This document shows positions 1 through 3,879 of a DNA stretch of 7,911 nt, in pieces. The DNA comes from Clostridiales bacterium (lineage in GTDB: Bacteria; Bacillota; Clostridia; Oscillospirales; Oscillospiraceae), in contig SFHJ01000054.1 of the NCBI GenBank assembly GCA_004555655.1, positions 1-7,911 on the forward strand, in the 5' to 3' direction. Both the position numbers and the translations under genes were made by a program. Position 1 is the first letter of the stretch, and each line of letters starts with the position of its first letter. Under the pieces are notes generated by a model, which was given only the letters and a program-made list of their open reading frames with translations, was not told the origin of the DNA and did no database searches.

Positions 1-99
1 TCAACGGGTGCGATGGTTTCCCATCATGGCTTATGGCGGAGAGTTTGGGATTTGAACCCAAGGTGGGGTATCAGCCCACACACGATTTCCAGTCGTGCG
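1..99. repeat. Left direct repeat (attL side) of the integrative element
   Basis: These 99 bases are identical to 3617-3715. The repeat contains the end of the tRNA terminator stem (1-9), the tRNA trailer, and the tRNA-Ser 3' half up to and including the anticodon arm (34-99). Identity stops abruptly after base 99, where the left copy continues into the integrase end and the right copy continues into a second anticodon-arm copy. The repeat may extend left beyond the window. Such repeats, running from the anticodon arm to the tRNA 3' end, are the usual product of tyrosine-integrase insertion into tRNA genes. Confidence 0.9.
34..99 (-). pseudogene. Displaced 3' half of tRNA-Ser(GGA)
   Basis: On the minus strand this reads as an anticodon arm with loop CTGGAAA, a long serine-type variable arm, a T arm containing GGTTCAAATCC, the acceptor 3' strand ACTCTCC, discriminator G and CCA. 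The D arm and acceptor 5' strand are missing; in their place is the 3' end of the integrase gene. It is the part of the original tRNA gene displaced by integration, not a functional tRNA. Confidence 0.88.
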
Positions 100-115
100 G
101 CGTTTTCTCGCCGCA
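96..115. repeat. Inverted repeat straddling the left junction
   Basis: TGCGGCG (96-102) and CGCCGCA (109-115) form a perfect 7-bp stem with loop TTTTCT. It begins inside the direct repeat and ends at the base before the integrase stop codon. It has no U-run on the integrase strand, so it is a poor intrinsic terminator. It could be part of the integrase core-binding site or a structure protecting the int mRNA 3' end. Confidence 0.55.
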
Positions 116-976
116 TCAATGAAGCAATCCCGCAACGCGCTTGAACTCGGTTACGGCGTCTTCCGGGCTGATGTGCGTGTATGTTTTCGTGGTCAGCTCA
201 AAGGAGCTATGCCCGATCATGTACTGTAAAACCCGGAGATTGCATCCGGCCAGCACCAGGCGTGTGGCGTAGGTGTGCCGGAGGTCGTGCAGCCGGTACG
301 GCTGCGAGACTCCGGCCTCCAGCTGCGCACGCTGCCAGCGGCGGGCCAGCGTCTCCGGAGAGCAGCCAATCACGCGCCGATCAGGCGCAAAGCGGTACTG
401 CGCCCGGAGCAGCGTCAGCAGCTCCGGCGCAATGGGGACGTCCCTTTCCCCCGCTTTGCTCTTGGTGTCCTGCTCGATCAGCTGGTGATTGACGCGCACC
501 AGAGCGCGGCGGACGTGGAGGACGCCCGCGCGCAGGTCGACGTCTCCCCAGTGGAGGCCGAGGGCTTCGCCACGGCGCAGGCCCGCAAGGCCTAGCAGCG
601 CGAACGCCAGATCGGAGGCGATGACGGGCCGCAGCGCGGCCCAGTCCTCGCCGGAGATCGCGCGCCCTGGCTTCGTCTCGTGCTCAGGCTTGTCTACGGC
701 GTCGGCAGGATTGTCGGCCAGATGGCCGGAGCGGACGGCGCGTGCCAGGCACGCGTGTAGGAGCGTGTAGGCCAGCTGGGCTTGCCGGCTGCCGGCCTGA
801 TCCTCGACGGCTATCAAAGCTGCCTGGATGTGGTCGGGATTGATGGCTGCCAGGTCGAGCGCGCCGAGGATCGGCGCGAGAAGACCTTGCAGCCGGGCAT
901 AGCTTTCCCGGGTCTTGGGCTTGATTTTGCGCTTGTAGAGGGTCAAGTACCGGGCAAACCATTCGTCATAGGTCAT
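116..976 (-). CDS. int: Tyrosine recombinase (site-specific integrase)
   Basis: This 286-residue protein catalyses integration and probably excision of the element at tRNA-Ser(GGA). The N-terminal part (about residues 1-95) is a helical core-binding domain beginning MTYDEWFARYL. The C-terminal catalytic domain carries the full set: Arg in GLRRGEAL (about 134), Lys in the DTKSKAG hairpin (172/174), HDLRH (His230, Arg233), His256 in IGHSS and the nucleophile Tyr266 in TKTYTHI. Length is slightly short for the family because no N-terminal arm-binding domain is obvious. I chose ATG at 976 because AGAGGTG lies six bases upstream; ATG at 994, preceded by GGGGGA, is an alternative, and the frame stays open to 1030. 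The gene points toward the attachment site and diverges from the RepA-like gene with almost no intergenic space. No separate excisionase is evident; the RHH protein could fill that role (inference). Confidence 0.95.
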   Translation of the reverse strand: MTYDEWFARYLTLYKRKIKPKTRESYARLQGLLAPILGALDLAAINPDHIQAALIAVEDQAGSRQAQLAYTLLHACLARAVRSGHLADNPADAVDKPEHETKPGRAISGEDWAALRPVIASDLAFALLGLAGLRRGEALGLHWGDVDLRAGVLHVRRALVRVNHQLIEQDTKSKAGERDVPIAPELLTLLRAQYRFAPDRRVIGCSPETLARRWQRAQLEAGVSQPYRLHDLRHTYATRLVLAGCNLRVLQYMIGHSSFELTTKTYTHISPEDAVTEFKRVAGLLH

Positions 977-1013
977 GTTTTTCACCTCTCGCATGATTTC
1001 CCCCATCCCCATC

Positions 1014-1364
1014 ATGGCACAGAAATACATGCTGGTTCCGCTGCCGGTCGGTCTGTTTGAGGGCTACGACCTGACCACGCGCGCCGTGATCGGCGCGCTG
1101 TACGACCGTGTACGGCTCAGCGGCTATAACCAGATCGGCGACCCCAGCGGGGCGAAGTGGTACGACGATCACGAACAGCGGGTTTTCTGCGTCTTCTCCC
1201 ATGCAGAGCTGGCGCAGCTGCTCGGCGTGGGAGAACGGACGGTCAGACGCAGTCTGAAGCAGCTGAACGATGACGGCCTTGTGTGGTGGCGCAAGGCATC
1301 GTACAAAGCGTGCAACAGATACTTCCTGCATGAGAGTATCATGCAGGCTTTGAGAAAGCAATAA
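1014..1364 (+). CDS. RepA_N-like winged-helix replication initiator or regulator
   Basis: This 116-residue protein resembles the N-terminal domain of Firmicute RepA_N plasmid initiators. It shows the opening Y.LVPLPVGLFEG, a conserved helix like VIGALYDRVRLSG, a wing segment around WYDDHEQRVFCVFSHAEL, the recognition region LLGVGERTVRRSLKQLNDDG and an NRYFLH end. Typical RepA_N proteins are 250-400 residues, so only the DNA-binding module is present. The palindrome cluster begins two bases after its stop codon, which fits a protein that binds its own 3' flank to start replication or autoregulate. Start choice is uncertain: ATG at 1014 (MAQKYM) has no Shine-Dalgarno sequence, ATG 1029 has none either, and ATG 975 and 993 lie upstream. 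The mRNA may be leaderless. A purely regulatory role is the main alternative. Confidence 0.75.
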   Translation: MAQKYMLVPLPVGLFEGYDLTTRAVIGALYDRVRLSGYNQIGDPSGAKWYDDHEQRVFCVFSHAELAQLLGVGERTVRRSLKQLNDDGLVWWRKASYKACNRYFLHESIMQALRKQ

Positions 1365-1365
1365 T

Positions 1366-1499
1366 CCGGCCAAATTGTCCAGCCTATCCGGCCAGAATGG
1401 CCGGATTATAACCCGGCCAAATTGGCCGACATAGTACAATACGTATCTCCACTTACTTTGAGAGTAATAGCTACTGCTCTACCCGGCCAAATTGGCCGG
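1366..1499. other. Palindrome (iteron-like) cluster, candidate replication origin
   Basis: Four related copies of CCGGCCAAATTGGCCGG (8-bp arms around one central base) start at 1366, 1388, 1413 and 1483. The copy at 1366 is degenerate in its right arm (TTGTCC), that at 1388 has centre GAA instead of AAATT-type spacing, that at 1413 ends CCGA, and that at 1483 is perfect. The first three are 22-25 bp apart, close to two helical turns. Between the third and fourth copies is a distinctly AT-richer 53-bp segment (1430-1482), a plausible unwinding region. Immediate adjacency to the RepA-like gene suggests an origin; operator sites for that protein are an alternative or additional role. Confidence 0.65.
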
Positions 1500-1591
1500 A
1501 TAGGGATTTATCCGCAGCGGCTTGTGGGTATGTGGGAACATTTGTTCTTGTTTTGCACACAGGATTGTGGTATTATCCAGGAGGGGAAGAG

Positions 1592-1867
1592 ATGTGTGAT
1601 ATCGCCTTGAGGGCCTGCCCGATCTGCGGAGGGCGGCCCGTTGTGCTGGTCATGAGCCAGTGCGCGGAAAACGTGGTCATGATCCAGTGCAGCGGCTGCG
1701 GCATCACGACGGGCGGCGTGATGTGGCGCAGCGGGAAGGGCGCGCCGGTGGCGCGCCGTGACCTCCTGCCCGATCTGGCGACAGCCAGACGGCAGGCGGC
1801 AGCCGCCTGGAACGGAGAGGGGGCCGGTTGCGTTGGGAAGGAGCCTGGCAAAGCCGGATGTGTTTGA
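1592..1867 (+). CDS. Lar-like restriction-alleviation zinc protein
   Basis: This 91-residue protein has the layout of the Lar family of phage and mobile-element proteins. Two zinc-knuckle pairs, CPIC (Cys9, Cys12) and CSGC (Cys33, Cys36), are followed by GITTGG and a late AWN motif (about residues 72-74). Family members such as Rac-prophage Lar modulate type I restriction, but most Firmicute homologues have no tested function. The start is set by a strong AGGAGGGG at 1579-1586, five bases before the ATG. The C-terminal tail beyond AWN is Gly/Ala-rich and probably unstructured. It overlaps or nearly abuts the next small gene, and both probably end at the terminator at 2026-2059. Function as anti-restriction is inference from the fold alone; another DNA/RNA-binding zinc-ribbon role is possible. 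Confidence 0.72.
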   Translation: MCDIALRACPICGGRPVVLVMSQCAENVVMIQCSGCGITTGGVMWRSGKGAPVARRDLLPDLATARRQAAAAWNGEGAGCVGKEPGKAGCV

Positions 1868-1877
1868 CTGCGCTTTG

Positions 1878-2036
1878 ATGCTGGTGGACGACAGCTGCCC
1901 ACCGGAGCCGTGCATGCAGCTATGCCGCCTGCAGGAGGATGACGAAGACGGCACGGCATGCTCCCGCTGTTGGCGGCAATACCTCTTCTACGTCGTCAAC
2001 GGGCGGCGGTATAACCCCTACAAACGTGCAGGATGA
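1878..2036 (+). CDS. Small Cys-rich protein, probable zinc-binding, unknown function
   Basis: A 52-residue reading frame whose centre has Cys12, Cys16, Cys28 and Cys31 in a C-x3-C-x10-C-x2-C arrangement, followed by an aromatic segment (WRQYLFYVVNGRRYNPY). Small proteins of this look occur in Firmicute phages and mobile elements, but I do not recognise a named family. The start is uncertain. ATG 1878 lacks a good Shine-Dalgarno sequence. GTG 1860 would overlap the preceding stop codon by 8 bases (GTGTTTGA), suggesting translational coupling. The stop codon lies inside the left arm of the terminator hairpin. The compact layout after the Lar-like gene indicates one transcript. Confidence 0.6.
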   Translation: MLVDDSCPPEPCMQLCRLQEDDEDGTACSRCWRQYLFYVVNGRRYNPYKRAG

Positions 2037-2059
2037 GGACGGCATCCTGCACTTTTTTT
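2026..2059 (+). terminator. Strong intrinsic terminator
   Basis: Arms GTGCAGGATG (2026-2035) and CATCCTGCAC (2043-2052) form a perfect 10-bp stem with a 7-base loop, directly followed by seven T residues (2053-2059). The stop codon of the Cys-rich gene overlaps the stem. It ends the Lar-like/Cys-rich transcript. Confidence 0.93.
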
Positions 2060-2120
2060 ACCTTCAGGAGATCTGATCGGGCAGCAGCTCTCGCCTTTTG
2101 TGCAGGTTTTTGACGGCTCC

Positions 2121-2149
2121 TACGCGCGCGCGTGCGCGCGTGCGCGCGT
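2121..2149. repeat. Alternating pyrimidine-purine tract with 8-bp tandem repeat
   Basis: Twenty-nine bases alternate strictly pyrimidine-purine, almost all CG. The last 24 are three tandem copies of GCGCGCGT (2126, 2134, 2142). Such tracts readily adopt left-handed Z-DNA under negative supercoiling. It lies just upstream of the hairpin that opens the GC-rich non-coding block. Confidence 0.85.
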
Positions 2150-2175
2150 TGGGGCGCGTCGGGTGTGTGCGTGAT

Positions 2176-2199
2176 CATTTTCGCGGGGCCGCGAAAATG
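2176..2199. repeat. Perfect 11-bp inverted repeat at the edge of the non-coding block
   Basis: CATTTTCGCGG (2176-2186) and CCGCGAAAATG (2189-2199) are perfect complements separated by only GG. With a 2-base spacer this is better seen as a protein-binding palindrome or cruciform than as an RNA hairpin. Ten bases of the arm (ATTTTCGCGG) recur at 3262-3271, the other end of the block. Confidence 0.85.
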
Positions 2200-2207
2200 G
2201 GTATCCC

Positions 2208-2230
2208 ATGCCGCCTGCTGGAGGCGGCAT
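2208..2230 (+). repeat. 8-bp stem-loop
   Basis: ATGCCGCC (2208-2215) and GGCGGCAT (2223-2230) form a perfect stem with loop TGCTGGA. It follows the previous palindrome by 8 bases and begins the series of GC hairpins in the non-coding block. No T-run follows, so it is not an intrinsic terminator. Confidence 0.7.
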
Positions 2231-2580
2231 CACCGCCCGGTGGCCCTGCTGGCGGGGTCTGCGCGGCGTCTGGCCCGCGAGGGTTTGAGGGGTCTGGAAG
2301 CTGCTTGCCCCTATCACTGCCCAACCGCGTAGCGGCCAGAGGACAAGGCGCGCAGCGCCGCCACCAACCGGCCCGAGCGACCGGCGCAGCGGGGGCGCAC
2401 GGGACGCCAGCAAGGGCCAGCGGCCGCGCAGGCGGAGCCGGAGCCGCCCACCAACACAAGCGGCGAGGCAAGGCGCGGGCACCGCCCGCAACGACGTGCG
2501 CCCAACGGGCGCAGGGGCCCGGAGCGAACCCCTTGTCCCCCCAGATAAAATACCGCATAGGGCGCCCGCTAGGGCGCGAC

Positions 2581-2630
2581 GGGGAAAAGAGGGGCAGGCG
2601 CGCCGTGCGCGCCGCTGGGGGGAAAAGGGG
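2581..2630 (+). other. Candidate G-quadruplex with a hairpin in its central loop
   Basis: G-runs lie at 2581-2584, 2591-2594, 2617-2622 and 2627-2630, with short A-rich loops within each pair (AAAAGA and AAAA). Between the two pairs is a perfect hairpin, GGCGCGC (2597-2603) and GCGCGCC (2607-2613), with triloop CGT. The near-symmetric layout would bring the two G-tract pairs together. It is a sequence prediction only. Confidence 0.45.
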
Positions 2631-3163
2631 CGAGCCGCCGCGCGGAAGAGCGCCAGACGCCGCCGGCGCGACCGGAGCAGCGGGCACCGGCAAGCAGGGC
2701 GCAGGGCGCAGCGCGCGCCCGCCGGCAGGAACGAGAGCAGCGCTCATCAACCGTACTGACGCCAGGGCGCAAAACTACGCAGCGGGCGCGAGTGGGGCGC
2801 GCAAGCCGCCGGAACGATAGCGGTGCCGGGCGCCGCCCGACAGGGCCGAAGCCACCGCGCCCAGCGCGCCGCGAAGCGCAGGAAGCGGCAACGGCTTGCG
2901 ACTGGCGGCAGGGGCAGCGACACGGGAACGGCAAGCGCAGACAGGATGCCAAGGAGCCAGGGCGGCCCCGGCGCGCCAGCGTACAGGCCGCGCGGCGAAC
3001 GGCCACCAGGAGAGCAGCCATGTGCTGCCCGGCGCAGAGAGTGGCCGATCACAACTGGCCGGGCGCAGGTGGCACGGCTGCGCAGCGTGCAGGCGGGCCA
3101 CGCGCTCGGATTGTGACGGCCCGAACGGAGCGGGGCGGCGCTGGCGGTCGGATTGCGTTCTGT

Positions 3164-3256
3164 GGCCCTCTGACGGCCTCTGAGAGCGTTTTTGATGGCC
3201 TGGGTGGAGTGATTCCCCATCCCCTACCGTCAGAACGGCTCTGAGGGGCCTTTTTT
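3164..3256 (+). terminator. Intrinsic terminator at the end of the non-coding block, with a competing long-range fold
   Basis: A local hairpin, GGCTC (3237-3241) with GGGCC (3246-3250) and loop TGAG, is followed by six T residues (3251-3256), giving a moderate plus-strand terminator. The same GGGCC can instead pair with GGCCC at 3164-3168, stacked near a perfect 8-bp stem of TCTGACGG (3169-3176) with CCGTCAGA (3227-3234). Its presence implies that plus-strand transcription crosses the non-coding block. Confidence 0.6.
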
Positions 3257-3279
3257 CTCGGATTTTCGCGGTTGCCCTC

Positions 3280-3308
3280 TTGCGCTGCGTTTCTGGTTGT
3301 GGTATCCT
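3280..3308 (+). promoter_or_regulatory. Candidate promoter for the RHH gene
   Basis: A weak -35 TTGCGC (3280-3285) is followed after exactly 17 bp by TATCCT (3303-3308), with an extended -10 TGG just before it. It lies between the terminator and the RHH ribosome binding site at 3328-3335. Neither box is consensus, so confidence is moderate. Confidence 0.4.
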
Positions 3309-3342
3309 GTGTGGGACAGCACCATGGAAAGGAGGATGCACC

Positions 3343-3528
3343 GTGAAGCGAGATAACCCCACGCCGCGCACCTGGCCTAATGAGACGGCCTTCACCGGAC
3401 GGATAGCAGCCCGCATTCCGCTGCCGCTGCGTGACCGGCTGCGGGCTTACGTCGAAGATCACAACGCGACAACGACCGAGTGCGTCATTGACGCCTTGGA
3501 GAAGTACCTGAAAGAGCGCGGCTATTGA
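3343..3528 (+). CDS. Ribbon-helix-helix (CopG/Arc-like) DNA-binding protein
   Basis: This 61-residue protein starts at GTG, seven bases after a near-perfect AAAGGAGG (3328-3335). Residues 19-60 read like a ribbon-helix-helix domain: a strand (RIAARIPL), helix A (PLRDRLRAYVEDH), the turn NATTTE and helix B (CVIDALEKYLKERG). The N-terminal 18 residues are polar and probably flexible. Such small proteins act as copy-number regulators, relaxosome accessory proteins, antitoxins or recombination directionality factors. No toxin or relaxase gene follows, which leaves autoregulation, control of the RepA-like/integrase genes, or excision as candidates (inference). It is the last gene before the right attachment site. 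Confidence 0.75.
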   Translation: MKRDNPTPRTWPNETAFTGRIAARIPLPLRDRLRAYVEDHNATTTECVIDALEKYLKERGY

Positions 3529-3535
3529 GCCGCAG

Positions 3536-3543
3536 AAAGGAGG
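3536..3543 (+). promoter_or_regulatory. Orphan ribosome binding site after the RHH gene
   Basis: A perfect AAAGGAGG begins 8 bases after the RHH stop codon, but no normal gene follows. A TTG at 3552 at suitable spacing opens a 39-codon frame (3552-3671) that runs through both hairpins and into the tRNA 3' half. That frame has no protein-like features and is probably spurious. The site may mark a gene lost from the element. Confidence 0.35.
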
Positions 3544-3563
3544 CACGGGGTTTGATCGTGCGG

Positions 3564-3590
3564 TATGCTGCTGGTACGAACAGCAGCATA
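3564..3590. repeat. Stem-loop sharing its 7-base loop with the neighbouring terminator
   Basis: TATGCTGCTG (3564-3573) and CAGCAGCATA (3581-3590) form a perfect 10-bp stem with loop GTACGAA. The neighbouring hairpin at 3595-3625 has a different stem but exactly the same loop. The shared word TGGTACGAACA occurs at 3572 and 3605, 33 bp apart, about three helical turns. Possible roles are integrase arm sites or a hairpin recognised by a protein. On the plus strand A residues follow, so it is not a plus-strand terminator. Confidence 0.7.
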
Positions 3591-3625
3591 AAAAACCCGC
3601 TGAGTGGTACGAACACTCAACGGGT
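3590..3625 (-). terminator. Intrinsic terminator of tRNA-Ser
   Basis: On the minus strand ACCCGTTGAGTG pairs with CACTCAGCGGGT around loop TTCGTAC, with one U-G wobble, and a T-run follows (A residues at 3590-3594 on the plus strand). On the plus strand the wobble is a C-A mismatch and no T-run follows, so the structure serves the tRNA strand. It sits 25 bases beyond the tRNA 3' end. Its 3617-3625 arm lies inside the direct repeat, so the left copy probably has its own terminator just outside the window. Confidence 0.82.
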
Positions 3626-3715
3626 GCGATGGTTTCCCATCATGGCTTATGGCGGAGAGTTTGGGATTTGAACCCAAGGTGGGGTATCAGCCCACACACG
3701 ATTTCCAGTCGTGCG
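3617..3715. repeat. Right direct repeat (attR side)
   Basis: Identical to bases 1-99. It supplies the tRNA 3' half that is fused to the native 5' half on the right. It ends with one full copy of the 17-bp anticodon-arm unit (3699-3715), which is immediately followed by a second copy. Confidence 0.9.
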
Positions 3716-3757
3716 CGATTTCCAGTCGTGCGCCTTAGACCACTCAGCCAACTCTCC
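3650..3757 (-). tRNA. tRNA-Ser(GGA) with a duplicated anticodon arm
   Basis: The minus strand reads acceptor GGAGAGT, a D arm (GCTGAGTGGTCTAAGGC), an anticodon arm with loop CTGGAAA (anticodon GGA), a long serine variable arm, T arm TTGGGTTCAAATCCCAA, ACTCTCC, G and CCA. The gene is 108 nt, not the 91 nt expected, because the 17-bp unit spanning the anticodon arm occurs twice in tandem (3699-3715 and 3716-3732). Removing one unit gives a canonical tRNA-Ser. As written, the transcript would have two anticodon loops and is unlikely to be charged or used normally. It keeps a consensus promoter and a terminator. Either the gene was damaged at integration or the sequence is misassembled. Confidence 0.85.
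3699..3732. repeat. 17-bp tandem duplication in the tRNA anticodon arm
   Basis: CGATTTCCAGTCGTGCG occurs at 3699-3715 and again at 3716-3732 with no mismatch. One copy is the end of the element-side repeat, the other belongs to the native tRNA 5' half. Conservative recombination predicts a single copy at each junction, so there is one copy too many. Confidence 0.95.
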
Positions 3758-3790
3758 ATCTGTTTGGCTGCTGCTCAATCAGCGAGACTT

Positions 3791-3819
3791 ATTATACAAC
3801 CATTCGCGCGATCTGTCAA
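3791..3819 (-). promoter_or_regulatory. Consensus promoter of tRNA-Ser
   Basis: On the minus strand TTGACA (3819-3814) and TATAAT (3796-3791) are both perfect and separated by exactly 17 bp. The -10 box lies 33 bases before the tRNA 5' end. This is a strong housekeeping-sigma promoter, as expected for a tRNA gene, and it lies on the native chromosomal side. Confidence 0.93.
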
Positions 3820-3879
3820 CAAGAAAATTGAAGAAAAAGTAAATTTCGCTGACGAACGCGCGCAGCAGCCCGCCATTGA

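Larger units (their letters stand above)
2200..3261 (+). other. GC-rich, T-depleted, apparently non-coding structured block
   Basis: About 1.06 kb without a credible protein gene. Long open frames exist on both strands, but they translate to Ala/Gly/Arg/Pro-rich sequence with no recognisable domain. The plus strand has no T at all from 2331 to 2496 (35 A, 0 T) or from 2617 to 2743 (25 A, 0 T); 2331-2743 holds about 83 A and 10 T. All stop codons on either strand need a T on this strand, so the open frames are a by-product. Short perfect GC stems are frequent: 2347-2359, 2475-2489, 2497-2513, 2562-2577, 2597-2613, 2704-2720, 2735-2745 and 2827-2839. T depletion weakens towards 3060, and the block ends in a terminator. 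A large structured RNA on the plus strand, a replication/transfer cis region, or a remnant of something compositionally extreme are all possible; I recognise no known RNA family. Confidence 0.6.
1..3715. mobile_element. Small tRNA-Ser-integrated element, 3616-bp unit, with integrase, RepA-like protein and palindromic repeats
   Basis: The limits are the direct repeats at 1-99 and 3617-3715, so the excised circle would be 3616 bp. The integrase sits directly at one attachment site with its stop codon 17 bp from the repeat, a standard arrangement. Inside are a RepA_N-like initiator, a palindrome cluster, two small zinc-type proteins, a long non-coding GC-rich block and a ribbon-helix-helix protein. 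No relaxase, coupling protein, capsid, terminase or primase is visible. It therefore resembles a minimal satellite, cis-mobilizable element or integrating plasmid rather than a self-transmissible ICE or a prophage. Element class is inference; the boundaries are seen directly. Confidence 0.88.

Noticed and set aside
1366..1499. CRISPR array
   Set aside because: Only four short palindromes with uneven spacing and no 30-bp-class spacers or cas genes; they fit protein-binding sites.
1548..1576. Possible promoter TTGTTT with TATTAT after 17 bp before the Lar-like gene
   Set aside because: The transcript would start inside the ribosome binding site at 1579-1586, so it would not make a usable leader. 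The real promoter is not clear.
2098..2820. A 240-residue open frame (TTG start) and overlapping frames on both strands in the GC-rich block, including 2792-3244 (+), 2175-2750 (-) and 2775-3416 (-)
   Set aside because: The translations are Ala/Gly/Arg/Pro-rich with no motif, no good ribosome binding site and no conserved hydrophobic core. T depletion removes stop codons from all six frames, so openness is uninformative.
3822..3879. Terminator after the MATE gene on the minus strand
   Set aside because: Only a weak GCTG/CAGC stem with an imperfect interior precedes a broken T-rich stretch; I could not support it as a terminator.
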